The notes: generated from the letters alone by a model not told the origin. A DNA stretch of 64,000 nt from Methanobacterium spitsbergense (GCF_019931065.1 NZ_JAIOUQ010000007.1:121623-185622), one strand, 5' to 3'. Shown: positions 8,154 through 17,306, counted from the stretch's first letter. Translations and numbers: made by a program.

Positions 8154-8834
8154 TTACATTATATCCTTAATTTTGCCAATATCGGATATTATGTCCATTT
8201 TAATACTGGATTTCTTAATATACTTTTTTTCTGATTCTTTTAATTCTTGAGTTAAATATACTGCGGACATGCCGGTGTTTATAGCACCTTGTATATCATC
8301 ACTAAAACTATTACCTATCATTACTGAATTTTCAGCTTTACAGCCCATTCTATCCATTGCAAGTTCAAATATGGCAATATCTGGTTTTTCAACCCCTGCT
8401 TCTTGGGAGGTTACCACGGAATCAAAGAAATGATGCAAACCAAGTCTAACAAGTTTTTCATATTGTTTAATAGTTAAACCATTTGATATAACTCCAAGAC
8501 GGTATCCTTGTGCCTTTAAATGAATAAGTGTGGACATTGTGTCGGGGAAAAGCCTTAAAAGAGCAAATTTGACGTTATGATAAGTGATCATTCCAATAGC
8601 AATTAATAAGGGGTTTTCTTCCCCAAAAACCCTTTTTGTAAGAACATTTAGATGTTTATCATAGTTTGAACCTTTTTCTTTAATGATTTCCCTTAATAGA
8701 ATGTAAGCGTCATCATTTGATAATGGTAGTCCTGCATCTATCATTGCATTTAATGCGGCTTTTCTAGCTAGTTTTGCAAATCCTGATGTGTCATAAAGTG
8801 TATCATCTATATCAAAAAAAACAGCTTTAATCAT
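8154..8834 (-). CDS. HAD family hydrolase (subfamily IA phosphatase)
   Basis: A 226-aa haloacid dehalogenase-type phosphatase. Motif I is VFFDIDDTLYDT (nucleophile and general-acid Asp), motif II VISNGLT, motif III lysine in GVEKPDIAIFE, motif IV MIGNSFSDDIQGA. The cap between motifs I and II is helical, as in subfamily IA. Similar archaeal proteins of this size (TIGR02253 group) act on small phosphoesters such as glyceraldehyde 3-phosphate; the substrate here is inferred only. ATG 8834 follows GGGTG by 6 nt; an in-frame GTG at 8843 lies inside that site. Confidence 0.88.
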   Translation of the reverse strand: MIKAVFFDIDDTLYDTSGFAKLARKAALNAMIDAGLPLSNDDAYILLREIIKEKGSNYDKHLNVLTKRVFGEENPLLIAIGMITYHNVKFALLRLFPDTMSTLIHLKAQGYRLGVISNGLTIKQYEKLVRLGLHHFFDSVVTSQEAGVEKPDIAIFELAMDRMGCKAENSVMIGNSFSDDIQGAINTGMSAVYLTQELKESEKKYIKKSSIKMDIISDIGKIKDIM

Positions 8835-9032
8835 TTTTGGCACCCGTATATTAAGAAAAAATTGAGTATAGAATTAAATAAATAATGAAAATAGGATAAA
8901 GAATAATATGAATTTTGATTACAATCCAATGATTTTCCCCGATTATTTAAAGGATTCTCGTAAAAAAATAATTTTAACAAAATTATCCCTCTTAGTTATA
9001 AATATTGTAATGAAATTTTACTATAATTATAT

Positions 9033-9692
9033 TCAACTAAAAAATGCATCCAAACTGCTTTGTTTTTCTTTGTGCATTATATCCTCTTTTGAGTAACCAA
9101 TTGCCTCAATAATCCTAGAAACTGCAGGAAGAACCTGGTTTTCTATATAGTAATTTGAATCGTAGTTAATAACATCAACATCTTCCAATGGAATTGCTCG
9201 TTTACTAATGGGTTCTTTTCCCCTTACAATTACGTAACGTATTATTGCACCCCTAGAAACATTTCTTCCATTTGCAATGGATTTTTTAGCTGCTAAAACA
9301 TGGGGAGCCATTTGAACATATTCTTCGGGATTTTTGGTGAGCTGTGTGTGTATAACAAGATCTTCAAGCGGAATTTTACCCTCTTTTATCTCTTCAACCA
9401 CAGCTCTAATAATTTTTGTGGCCTTTTGTGGGGAAGCATCTTCAAGAATGGCTCTTAAAACTTTTTCCTGAGTCTTTTTGGCAACTGGAGCCCAGTCACG
9501 TCTGACTAACTCTAACCCCTTAACCACAATATTTTTATTTTCTATGAGGGCATATCTTTTTTTGGTAACAAAGAAACCCCTCTCATAGAAACCTTCATAT
9601 TCGAGTTCCATTCCTTCAGGGAGTTTTTTATTAACATCCCCAAGGAACTCATCAACTTTTTCTAAAATTTCTTCATTCAACAAGCACACCAT
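9033..9692 (-). CDS. polB2: DNA polymerase B small piece, PolB2 (C-terminal part of split polymerase)
   Basis: A 219-aa protein equivalent only to the C-terminal part of family B DNA polymerases: it begins before the VTKKRYALI motif (KKRYA, DNA-contacting), continues through the thumb, and ends in QSSLDAFFS, a PCNA-interacting (PIP) box. The exonuclease and main palm motifs are absent, so it must pair with a large PolB1 encoded elsewhere, as known for Methanothermobacter PolB (two genes). The start overlaps the end of rps8e: GTG 9692 or a TTG a few codons on are both possible. Confidence 0.92.
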   Translation of the reverse strand: MVCLLNEEILEKVDEFLGDVNKKLPEGMELEYEGFYERGFFVTKKRYALIENKNIVVKGLELVRRDWAPVAKKTQEKVLRAILEDASPQKATKIIRAVVEEIKEGKIPLEDLVIHTQLTKNPEEYVQMAPHVLAAKKSIANGRNVSRGAIIRYVIVRGKEPISKRAIPLEDVDVINYDSNYYIENQVLPAVSRIIEAIGYSKEDIMHKEKQSSLDAFFS

Positions 9693-10053
9693 TTATCATA
9701 CCGTGCTGACCTGGCCTTGAAGTAACTTTAACTTTACCTAGGTTCGTATCTACAACGGCTCCTTTAGTTATAATGTTACGCCTTACAAAGTGAGTGTTTG
9801 CTGTATTCTCAACAACTGTCATGATTTCTGCAACTTGTACTTTGTTTGTTTTCGGGTCAACAACGTTGATATTTTTGTCATTTGCTAATCTGACTTTCTC
9901 GTTACCACCCTTTGTTCTGATTATCTTGATTTTACGGTCACCTATTTTGGTGTCTGCTGGGTCTCTTCCAAATTCCATGTTTCTTTTATTTCTGTTGGTC
10001 TTTGCACGTGCACCACTCGGTTTTCTTAATGATTTTCCTTGCCAAATTGCCAT
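9673..10053 (-). CDS. rps8e: 30S ribosomal protein S8e
   Basis: A 126-aa basic protein starting [18 protein letters not shown], characteristic of archaeal S8e, with the later [29 protein letters not shown] region. GAGGTGA lies 4 nt before the ATG. The last codons overlap the start of polB2, so the ribosomal and replication genes are co-transcribed and probably translationally coupled. Confidence 0.96.
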   Translation of the reverse strand: MAIWQGKSLRKPSGARAKTNRNKRNMEFGRDPADTKIGDRKIKIIRTKGGNEKVRLANDKNINVVDPKTNKVQVAEIMTVVENTANTHFVRRNIITKGAVVDTNLGKVKVTSRPGQHGMINGVLVE

Positions 10054-10075
10054 TATTTCACCTCTAAAGCTTAAA

Positions 10076-10091
10076 ATGTAATGTATTACAT
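10076..10091. promoter_or_regulatory. Inverted repeat upstream of rps8e
   Basis: ATGTAAT (10076-10082), GT, ATTACAT (10085-10091): a perfect 7-bp inverted repeat 23 nt upstream of the rps8e start codon, in its untranslated or promoter region on the minus strand. It may be a regulator-binding site. Confidence 0.4.
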
Positions 10092-10476
10092 ATTCATGAA
10101 AATTTCAATTAAATATGATTTTGAAACTTAAAATATTCTTAAATATGGATTTACCTAAAAAATCTTTCTAGGAAAGACTTCATTTGTAGATCACACTATA
10201 TTAATATTATTAATTTCGACACCATGAACAATTTAAATTAAAATATTTCTTGAATTTTCTATTGATTCATGGTTTATTGATGAAGACTTAAAAATATGTT
10301 GTTTAAAAGGGTGCAAAAAAAAATAGTTTAAAAAACTTATTAAACATTCTTATCTAATAAATAAATATTATTTTATAAAATAAAAGAATTCAAAATAGGA
10401 TTGACATTTAATAATAAAAAATAAGTTAAATATTCAGAATATTTATTTTTATATTTAAAAGAATTGGAAGATTAAA
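10092..10476. other. Gene-free A+T-rich gap between divergent genes
   Basis: About 385 bp between rps8e and the next gene. It should hold the rps8e promoter (minus strand) and, near its right end, the promoter of the 10477 gene: a TATA-like TTTATATTT at about 10448-10456, roughly 25 nt before ATG 10477, with no clear ribosome binding site. I see no open reading frame or strong RNA structure. Confidence 0.5.
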
Positions 10477-10806
10477 ATGGCTAAAAAAATAGAAAATAAC
10501 AAGAAAAATGGATGGCAAGAGGTTAAAGATCCAGAAGATGAAATTTGGAGACCCGAAGCCATAGGTGAAGAAATTAGTGGTAAGTATATAAGAAGGGAAG
10601 ATGATGTGGGGATTTATCACAGCACCAAATATACTTTAGATACAGGAAATGGAGAAAAAGAGGTATTTGGGTCAACTGTATTGGACAATAAATTCAAGGA
10701 CATACCAATAGGTTATGAGGTTAAAATAATATACATGGGTGAAAAACCAAGTACGCCTCCAAAAAAGCCTTTTAAATTATTTCAGGTTTTTAAAAGACAA
10801 GTTTGA
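10477..10806 (+). CDS. Small OB-like hypothetical protein
   Basis: A 109-aa charged protein. After a Lys/Asn-rich start, residues 20-109 alternate strands: EEISGKYIRREDDVG, YHSTKYTLDTGNGEKEVFGSTVLDNKF, IGYEVKIIYMGEKPS, and end with KPFKLFQVF. This layout (modifier loop, GSTVLD, then YxGEKP and KxFxVF) resembles small phage- and plasmid-borne proteins thought to have an OB-like fold, so a mobile origin is possible, but no other mobile gene is near. No function is assigned. Confidence 0.7.
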   Translation: MAKKIENNKKNGWQEVKDPEDEIWRPEAIGEEISGKYIRREDDVGIYHSTKYTLDTGNGEKEVFGSTVLDNKFKDIPIGYEVKIIYMGEKPSTPPKKPFKLFQVFKRQV

Positions 10807-10922
10807 TGAATATAGGGGTTATAATTATTTATTAAATTAAGATAATACATTTTTTTTTAACGGGGTTGGGAATATAGTATCATAGTTTTTATATGGGATG
10901 ATCTAATACCACAATAAGAACT

Positions 10923-11002
10923 TTTCATATTCAAGTAAATTGAAATTTATTATTTAATTGTAAGCACAATTATCTAATTCAATTCGCTTGAGGAATATGA
11001 AA
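10923..11002 (+). ncRNA. Candidate structured RNA or hypE leader
   Basis: A long interrupted hairpin with nested stems: 10923-10932 with 10993-11002 (10 bp, perfect), 10933-10935 with 10987-10989 (3 bp), 10938-10944 with 10978-10984 (7 bp), and 10955-10961 with 10966-10972 (7 bp, loop AAGC). A TATA-like TTTTTATATG at 10886-10895 predicts a transcript starting near 10917, right before the structure. It may be a separate small RNA or the 5' leader of hypE. I know no matching family. Confidence 0.4.
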
Positions 11003-11128
11003 TTACACGTTTAGATAATCTTAAATAAGAAATTAGGTTTAGTTTAGGAATATTTTCAGATTAGGTTGTGGTAATATACAGTATCTTAACTATAACACAT
11101 TTAAAAAAAGAGGAGAATGGTGAATCTT

Positions 11129-12139
11129 ATGAAAATAGGCATGTCACATGGAGCTGGTGGCGGGGTCATGCAGGGTCTCATATCAGAAATCATACTTGGA
11201 AATCTTAAAAATAAAAGAGTTAACGGTGGAGTTGGACTTGAAGATCTCGATGATGGAGCTACAATACCATTTGATGATTATGAAATTGTTATAAGCACAG
11301 ACAGCCACACAGTTGATCCAATATTCTTCCCTGGAGGAGATATTGGAACCATATCCATAGCAGGTACTGTTAATGATGTTTCTGTTATGGGTGCAAAACC
11401 TCTTGCAATTGCAAATGCAATGGTTATAAGCGAGGGATTTTCTGGTGAAGATTTTGAAAAGATTATCAAGTCAATGGACAAAGTTTGTAGAGAAACGGGT
11501 GTGGCCATAATAACTGGTGATACTAAGGTAATGGAACATGATAAACTTGATAAGATAATTATATCCACCACAGGGATAGGCATTGTTAAAAAAGGAGAAG
11601 TTAAAAGGGATTCTGGCCTTAAAATGGGGGATAAAATAATTCTCACAGGAAGTGTTGGAGATCATGGAATATCTCTCATGTCCTACAGAGAAGGATTTGG
11701 TTTTGAAACAGACCTTAAATCCGATGTAGCACCTGTTTGGGACATGGTTGAGGCTGCTCTTAAAGTCGGTGGAGTAAATGCCATGAAAGATCCTACAAGG
11801 GGCGGAATTGCCAATGCACTCAATGAACTTGCTTCAAAATCGGGTGTGGGAATGCTGATAGAAGAGGAAAAGATTCCTTTAAAGGATGCTGTTGTAGCTG
11901 CTTCTGAAATGTTAGGAATCGACCCATACGAAGTAGCAAACGAGGGTAAAGTTATCATGGGAGTTGAAGCAGATAAGGCAGATGAAATATTAGCTGCAAT
12001 TAAAAACACCAAATATGGTAAGGATGCCCAGATCATAGGCGAAGTTACAGACCATGCTCATGTAATTATTGAAACTCTTCTAGGCGGTAAAAGAATACTT
12101 GAAGCTCCAATTGCTGATCCAGTACCTAGGGTATGCTAA
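11129..12139 (+). CDS. hypE: Hydrogenase maturation protein HypE
   Basis: A 336-aa protein of the HypE/AIR-synthase fold, which dehydrates a carbamoyl group on its C-terminal Cys to thiocyanate and gives cyanide ligands for the NiFe hydrogenase iron. The N-terminal MSHGAGG, the DPTRGG loop, ANEGKV and the obligatory C-terminal ending PRVC are all present. A methanogen needs it for its F420-reducing, MV-reducing and membrane hydrogenases. ATG 11129 is preferred because GGTGA (11119-11123) precedes it by 5 nt; ATG 11117 is almost in contact with AGGAG. It is a single gene; its partners hypA-D and hypF are not in this window. Confidence 0.96.
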   Translation: MKIGMSHGAGGGVMQGLISEIILGNLKNKRVNGGVGLEDLDDGATIPFDDYEIVISTDSHTVDPIFFPGGDIGTISIAGTVNDVSVMGAKPLAIANAMVISEGFSGEDFEKIIKSMDKVCRETGVAIITGDTKVMEHDKLDKIIISTTGIGIVKKGEVKRDSGLKMGDKIILTGSVGDHGISLMSYREGFGFETDLKSDVAPVWDMVEAALKVGGVNAMKDPTRGGIANALNELASKSGVGMLIEEEKIPLKDAVVAASEMLGIDPYEVANEGKVIMGVEADKADEILAAIKNTKYGKDAQIIGEVTDHAHVIIETLLGGKRILEAPIADPVPRVC

Positions 12140-12179
12140 GAAATTTATAAATTTAAGAAAAATAGAAATTTGATTGGAG

Positions 12180-12198
12180 ATTGTTGTATTGCAACAAT
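12180..12198. terminator. Hairpin after hypE
   Basis: ATTGTTG (12180-12186), loop TATTG, CAACAAT (12192-12198), about 40 nt after the hypE stop, followed by A/T-rich sequence without a long T tract. It could mark the hypE transcript end. Confidence 0.4.
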
Positions 12199-12317
12199 AT
12201 TTATAAATAAAGAGCATGAAATGAGAATTAAAGTAATCTAACTCAAATAAATATCAAAATTATTGAATATATATGATTACATAAAAAGGGAATTACAGAT
12301 TTTAACGAGTGATAAAT

Positions 12318-12728
12318 ATGGAGAACTTTTGGGGTCGACGTTTTGCAGCTTTATTGGTAGATATAGTTATAGTAACACTTTTATTATGGATAATAAGTTC
12401 TTTAATATTCCTGTTAATGGCGGGACTTGGGATTTTCTCTGTTCTAAATTATTGGATTTTTATAGGGGCAATTTTAATAATAGTCTATTTCACATACATG
12501 GAGGGTAAAACCAGTACGACCCTGGGTAAAAGATTATTCAAATTAAAAGTAAAGGCTAAAGATGGGGATATGAATTATAAAACAGCTTTTATCAGAAACC
12601 TATCTAAAATACTATGGGTTCCACTCATTGTAGATGTGATACTTGGATTTATATTTGTAGATTCAAATGACAGAATTCTTGACAAAGTTTCAGGAACATG
12701 TGTTGTGAATGTTGAGGAACAGGGTTAA
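12318..12728 (+). CDS. RDD family membrane protein
   Basis: A 136-aa integral membrane protein. The N-terminal GRRFAALLVDIVIV carries the Arg-then-Asp pattern that names the RDD family. Hydrophobic segments span about residues 12-38, 44-62 and 95-112, and the C-terminal part has TLGKRLFKLKV, typical of the family. The function of RDD proteins is mostly unknown; some are linked to cation or membrane stress. Start ATG 12318 lies 5 nt after GAGTGA. It stands alone, converging with the ABC transporter genes. Confidence 0.85.
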   Translation: MENFWGRRFAALLVDIVIVTLLLWIISSLIFLLMAGLGIFSVLNYWIFIGAILIIVYFTYMEGKTSTTLGKRLFKLKVKAKDGDMNYKTAFIRNLSKILWVPLIVDVILGFIFVDSNDRILDKVSGTCVVNVEEQG

Positions 12729-12811
12729 AAAATTATTATTCCTATAAATTAATACATAAAATAAACCAATAAACCTAAAATATTTTTCAATTCTTTTTTT
12801 AAAATAAATAT

Positions 12812-13471
12812 TTATTGGACAAATGTTCCGTCGGCAATCTCAATAAGATTACCTCCCAATTTTGAGATATTTCGGTTATTGGTTGTTACTACTACTGTCA
12901 AATCTTCTGTTCTGTTTAGTTCTTGAAGAATTTTTATAAATTTTTCGCTGTCTGCAGTGTGAAGATCTCCTGTAGGTTCATCTGCAAGTATTATGGAATG
13001 ATTATTTACCATAGCACGGGCTAAACTAACTCTTCGCCCTTCTTCAATGGACATTTCCTTTGGAAGTTTCTTGTGGTCACTGAAGCCTACTTTCTCCAGT
13101 AGTTTCTTGGCAAGGTTTTTGTCTGAATTAAGCATAGGCAGGGTTATATTTTCAAGGGCGTTTAATGTGGGTATCAGGTTTGAACCTTGGAATAAAAATC
13201 CAATCTCATCCCTAATCACAATATTTCTCTTTTTTTGAGCAAGTTTCCCACTGTTTTTGCCTTTTATCCATACTTTTCCCATGGTGGGTTTTTCTAGTAG
13301 TCCAATTACTCTTATCAAAGTTGATTTACCCGAACCAGATGGTCCATATATTATACTGAAAGAACCCTCTTCAACTGAATAGTTTATATTGGCTAACGAG
13401 TGGATAACATGTTCCCCATTTTTATAAATCTTCCACACATCTTCGAGCATTACAATATTATTTTCATTCAT
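12812..13471 (-). CDS. ABC transporter ATP-binding protein with degenerate signature
   Basis: A 219-aa ATPase of the MacB/LolD type. Walker A is GPSGSGKST, the Q-loop GFLFQGSN, and Walker B IILADEPTGD with the catalytic Glu. Two conserved elements are altered: the LSGGQ signature is replaced by MSIEEGRR, and the switch His normally in VVVTHD is absent (VVVTTNN). It overlaps the permease gene by 8 nt, so the two act together. The changes suggest reduced or unusual ATP hydrolysis. ATG 13471 is preceded by the end of the permease gene. Confidence 0.85.
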   Translation of the reverse strand: MNENNIVMLEDVWKIYKNGEHVIHSLANINYSVEEGSFSIIYGPSGSGKSTLIRVIGLLEKPTMGKVWIKGKNSGKLAQKKRNIVIRDEIGFLFQGSNLIPTLNALENITLPMLNSDKNLAKKLLEKVGFSDHKKLPKEMSIEEGRRVSLARAMVNNHSIILADEPTGDLHTADSEKFIKILQELNRTEDLTVVVTTNNRNISKLGGNLIEIADGTFVQ

Positions 13472-14144
13472 TATTCAATGCCTCCACAACATGCCTCTCA
13501 GATGCAAACCATGCAGGGAATAAGCCTAAAATCATACTTAATATGGTGGTAATTGTGATAACTACTATAATTAGCCATAACGGGATTAATATTGATATTG
13601 GAATTCCAATAATGTTTGCTAGCATTGTCAATCCTAATGATCCAATTATAACACCTGCAACTGATCCTAACAATCCTAAAAGACCAGCTTCAAGTGATAA
13701 ACTTATAATAAGTTGCGTTTTTGAAAAACCAAGAGTTTTTAATATTCCGATTTCTCTTTTTCTTTCATTTAAATTAAAACCCATTGTGTTTATAATGTCT
13801 AAAATTCCAACTAGAAATACAAGGCTTGCAATACCATCTAAAATATAAACAAGGTTATTGATTAACACCTGTATTTTAGTTACCAGTACAGAATGGGTTA
13901 AATTGGTTCCCAACATTGAATTTACTTGATCAGTAATAGAAGTAACAATTGATTGAGAACCATTTCCATTAGTAAATGAATTGGCTTGTTTTAGAAAGGT
14001 GTTTAAACCTAACCCAGAACTTACCAAAAACAATAGAATAACAACTCCTAAAGTAATTCTTAAAATAGCGAAGCTATTCCTTAACTTGTTTCTACGAAGA
14101 TTTTTTAAGGATAGTTTGTAGATATCCATGTACCATAATATCAT
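13464..14144 (-). CDS. Short FtsX-like ABC transporter permease
   Basis: A 226-aa permease beginning with the family's cytoplasmic motif LSLKNLRRNKLRNSFAILRI and a first membrane segment (about residues 29-46). A short outside loop of about 55 residues replaces the roughly 200-residue MacB core domain, and then the FtsX domain with three segments follows (KREIGILKTLGFSKTQLI, then LFPAWFASERHVVEALNNE). The total is about half the usual length, so the substrate-handling domain is missing. No clear ribosome binding site is seen; ATG 14129 is an alternative start. It forms a pair with the degenerate ATPase. Confidence 0.8.
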   Translation of the reverse strand: MILWYMDIYKLSLKNLRRNKLRNSFAILRITLGVVILLFLVSSGLGLNTFLKQANSFTNGNGSQSIVTSITDQVNSMLGTNLTHSVLVTKIQVLINNLVYILDGIASLVFLVGILDIINTMGFNLNERKREIGILKTLGFSKTQLIISLSLEAGLLGLLGSVAGVIIGSLGLTMLANIIGIPISILIPLWLIIVVITITTILSMILGLFPAWFASERHVVEALNNE

Positions 14145-14309
14145 ATCATGTTTTATTAAAATTATTCAAAATAAAAAAAATTCTTAAAGTATTCCAATCA
14201 AATAAATTATTCAAATTATGTGATTTCATTACTGAAATTCATATAGATGAATAATTCCATGAATTAATATAATAACCCAGTAGTAAGATTAATTATTTGA
14301 GTAGGTATC

Positions 14310-14960
14310 ATGAGTAAAAGAGATCCAAAATCAACCATGTTCATGGGAGCATCAACAAAACAGGGCTATGAAATTGCTGAAAAAAGCAGGGAAATAGTTA
14401 GATCCCTTATAGCTGATAAAACCAAGGAATTGTCCAATGAAGAGAGATCAATCGTTGAACGTATTGTACACTCAACAGCAGATCCGGAGTATGCAGATAT
14501 TACCAAGATGAGCAAAGACTTTGTTAGAGCTAGTAGGAATTCCATCGAAAATAAAAAGGATATTTTAACCGATATTAACATGGTTAAAACAGGGATAAAC
14601 AAATATCCCGGTGAAGTCAATTGTTACATTAAAGATGAAAGGACTGTCACAATTGCAAAGGAATATAACATAACACGTGCAGCTGCTGCAATAAGAGTTG
14701 CTGCAGAAAATGATTTTGAGGGGATAGCTGTAGTTGGAAATGCCCCAACTGCATTATTAGAAATATTAAATTTATTTAATAAAGGAAAAATTAATGTCAG
14801 TTCGGTTATTGGTGTTCCTGTAGGATTTGTAGGTGCTGCTGAATCAAAAAAGGCCCTAGAACAAACAGAAATTCCTTATTTAGTAACAGAGGGTCCTAAG
14901 GGAGGAACACCAGTTGCTGTTGCAGCTGTTAATTCTCTTATTAATCTTAAAAAGGAGTGA
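14310..14960 (+). CDS. cbiC: Cobalt-precorrin-8 methylmutase CbiC
   Basis: A 216-aa protein that moves the methyl group from C-11 to C-12 of cobalt-precorrin-8 to give cobyrinate, a step in anaerobic cobamide synthesis. The family features are seen: [10 protein letters not shown] near the N-terminus (catalytic His), the [10 protein letters not shown] loop and [13 protein letters not shown]. It is followed at 4 nt by hemL, so this is a tetrapyrrole pair. The methanogen needs cobamide for methyltransferase (Mtr) function. AGGT lies 4 nt before ATG 14310. Confidence 0.95.
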   Translation: MSKRDPKSTMFMGASTKQGYEIAEKSREIVRSLIADKTKELSNEERSIVERIVHSTADPEYADITKMSKDFVRASRNSIENKKDILTDINMVKTGINKYPGEVNCYIKDERTVTIAKEYNITRAAAAIRVAAENDFEGIAVVGNAPTALLEILNLFNKGKINVSSVIGVPVGFVGAAESKKALEQTEIPYLVTEGPKGGTPVAVAAVNSLINLKKE

Positions 14961-14964
14961 AAAA

Positions 14965-16230
14965 ATGAAATCTGAGGAACTTTTTAATGAATCTAAAAAA
15001 TTTTTACCAGGTGGTGTTGACTCTCCTGTGAGGGCCTACAAACCTTATCCATTCTTTGCAGAGAGGGCAAAGGGATCTAAAATCATAGATGTAGATGGAA
15101 AAACCTATATAGATTATTGCCTTGCATATGGACCAATGGTGCTAGGACATGCAAATCCTGAGGTGATGGCTGAAGTCATACTACAGCTTAAAAATGGTTC
15201 TGCATATGGTGTACCAACAGAAAAAGAAATTGAACTTGCAAAAATGGTTGTTAAAAAGGTTCCCTGTGCTGATATGGTAAGATTTGTGAATTCTGGAACA
15301 GAAGCTACAATGAGTGCAATTCGACTTGCTAGGGCAGCTACCACTAGAAATAAGATAGTGAAATTTGAGGGATCGTATCATGGGGCACATGATTATGTTC
15401 TTGTAAAATCAGGCTCAGGAGCAATGGGATTACCTGATTCTCCAGGAGTTCCAGAAGAAACAACTAAAAATACCATATTAGTACCATTCAATGATGAAGA
15501 TGTACTTTTGGACCTTGTAAAAGATCAAGGTGATTCAATTGCAGCCATAATCATTGAACCTATCATGGGAAATATTGGATTTATACCGCCAAAAAAAGGC
15601 TATCTTGAATTTTTAAGGAAGTTAACATCTGAAAATGATATTATCTTAATTTTTGACGAGGTTATTACAGGTTTCCGAATTGCAGAAGGAGGTGCCCAGG
15701 AGTACTTTGGAGTAACACCAGATCTTGTTACATTTGGTAAGATACTTGGTGGGGGATTTCCAATAGGTGCACTTGCAGGTAAAAAGGAGTTGATGGAAAT
15801 GATAGCTCCTTCTGGAAATGTTTATCAAGCAGGAACATTTAATGGTAACCCTATTTCTGTTACTGCTGGCTTAACAACTTTAAAACAGCTTAACCATAGT
15901 TTCTATTCCGAAATGAATTTAAAAGGAGAGAAGTTAAGGGATGGAATAAGGGATGTTTTGGTTGAAAATGATCTGAACTATCAAGTTGCTGGTTTAAGTT
16001 CCATGTTTCAGGTTTATCTTACTGAAAAGGAAGTCTGGAACTATGAAGATGCAAAAACTGCGCAAATTGATAAATTCACACATTACTTCCAAACACTTCT
16101 TAATAATGGTGTTTTTGTACCTCCTGCCCAGTTTGAATGTTGTTTCCTGTCACTGATGCATAGTGATGATGATATCCAAAACACTCTGGAAATCATTGAT
16201 AAAGGAATGAAAACAATTAAAAATCTCTGA
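14965..16230 (+). CDS. hemL: Glutamate-1-semialdehyde 2,1-aminomutase
   Basis: A 421-aa PLP enzyme that makes 5-aminolevulinate from glutamate-1-semialdehyde, the second step of the C5 pathway to all tetrapyrroles. Visible family signatures: [14 protein letters not shown] at the start, [22 protein letters not shown], the aminotransferase class [12 protein letters not shown], and the PLP-binding lysine in [13 protein letters not shown]. The start ATG 14965 is fixed by a strong AAAGGAGTGA directly upstream and overlaps nothing, although the reading frame is open further upstream within cbiC. Confidence 0.97.
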   Translation: MKSEELFNESKKFLPGGVDSPVRAYKPYPFFAERAKGSKIIDVDGKTYIDYCLAYGPMVLGHANPEVMAEVILQLKNGSAYGVPTEKEIELAKMVVKKVPCADMVRFVNSGTEATMSAIRLARAATTRNKIVKFEGSYHGAHDYVLVKSGSGAMGLPDSPGVPEETTKNTILVPFNDEDVLLDLVKDQGDSIAAIIIEPIMGNIGFIPPKKGYLEFLRKLTSENDIILIFDEVITGFRIAEGGAQEYFGVTPDLVTFGKILGGGFPIGALAGKKELMEMIAPSGNVYQAGTFNGNPISVTAGLTTLKQLNHSFYSEMNLKGEKLRDGIRDVLVENDLNYQVAGLSSMFQVYLTEKEVWNYEDAKTAQIDKFTHYFQTLLNNGVFVPPAQFECCFLSLMHSDDDIQNTLEIIDKGMKTIKNL

Positions 16231-16254
16231 AGAAATTTTCTTCTAGAATACCTA

Positions 16255-16291
16255 TTTTTTTAGTTTAACTCTATTTTTTCTATTTTTTTTT
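16255..16291 (+). terminator. T-rich terminator after hemL
   Basis: Three T tracts follow the hemL stop: 16255-16261, 16274-16279 and 16283-16291. Successive T runs without a hairpin are typical archaeal termination signals. Confidence 0.6.
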
Positions 16292-16446
16292 AAATTAAAG
16301 ACTGATTTCAAAATATGAAAATAATATTGCTAATAAAAATTTATATAGTAAAACTTTTAACTGTAAATCAATTAAATGATTAATAATTTCAAATTTATTC
16401 AAATTTTTGAACTAAATCGTGTTTTCTTGATAAAAAAAGTAAAATT

Positions 16447-16899
16447 TTGATCTTCTTTCTTATTCTATTGATAGGAATTTTTGAAATCAATATAGCTGTT
16501 GTGCTGGATGATGATATAGTTACAGCAACATCAATGGGTAATCTGAATAACACAAGGAATGTAAAGAGTAATATTGATGAAAAAGCATTACAATCAAAAT
16601 TCCAGGAAATAAAAGATATTCCTTACAATCAAAAATCCATGAACTGTAAAAATAAATCTGAAATGTTTGCGGACTATCTCATACAGATAGGTGCAAAGAA
16701 TGTATATGTGGTGGTTATTGAACATAAATCTGGAAAATACTCTCATGAAGTTGTTGAATGGGATGGACATATCTATGATGCATGTAATAATAATGAATTG
16801 AGTTATCGAACATCCAAAGATGAATATCTGAAAAAATTAAATGGAATAGGATTCAGTGGAATTACAGTCTACTACCCACATGTACATCATGATTCATAA
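16447..16899 (+). CDS. Small secreted protein, possibly transglutaminase-like; start unclear
   Basis: The frame 16447-16899 encodes a hydrophobic N-terminus (IFFLILLIGIFEINIAVVL), a probable signal peptide, then about 120 residues. Late in the protein MNCKNKSEMFADYLIQIG, YSHEVVEWDGHIYDACNN gives a Cys, His, Asp order like that of transglutaminase-type cysteine proteases; this is my inference. There is no ATG or GTG in frame and no ribosome binding site; TTG 16447 is the only usable codon and leaves no charged n-region. In the next frame, TTG 16427 would start MIKKVK, a fitting n-region, if one base were added within the A7 run (16432-16438). The gene may be frameshifted or mis-called. Confidence 0.5.
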   Translation: MIFFLILLIGIFEINIAVVLDDDIVTATSMGNLNNTRNVKSNIDEKALQSKFQEIKDIPYNQKSMNCKNKSEMFADYLIQIGAKNVYVVVIEHKSGKYSHEVVEWDGHIYDACNNNELSYRTSKDEYLKKLNGIGFSGITVYYPHVHHDS

Positions 16900-17306
16900 A
16901 GAAAGACCAACCAAATGTTTTTTTATTTTTAGAGTATATTATAGTTTCAATCAAAGAGAATTGATTATTTCTACAACAGGTTAATATTAACAAAAAATAA
17001 TTGTTATTAAGTTTAATGAAATTAAAGCTATATAATTAATCAGTAACTAATCATAATTGAAATTTTCTACTATTATACTCCTTATTTTAGGGATTATGTT
17101 ATGAATTCTGGTAAAATTGGTTGTAATAATATAATATCAAATTATCTGAATATTCAATCAAAATCCATGGAATATATCTTTAATCTTGAAAATACATAGG
17201 AATTCATAATTTCATTAATATAAAATTCTAGTTAGTATAGATAAATTGATTAATAGTTCAAAAAATAGTTAATGATAATATATTAAAACTGGGATCAAAT
17301 GATAGG
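16900..17306. other. Gene-free gap upstream of mtxX
   Basis: About 400 bp of A+T-rich sequence. T tracts at 16919-16930 may end the previous transcript. A 32-codon ATG frame at 17101-17199 has no support. A TATA-like GATAATATATTA at about 17273-17284 lies near 27 nt before the mtxX ATG. Confidence 0.5.

Noticed and set aside
8908..9096. 62-codon plus-strand frame overlapping the end of polB2
   Set aside because: Its last part is antisense to the conserved PIP-box end of PolB2 and it has no binding site.
17101..17199. 32-codon frame MNSGKIG... upstream of mtxX
   Set aside because: No binding site or conserved pattern; likely chance.
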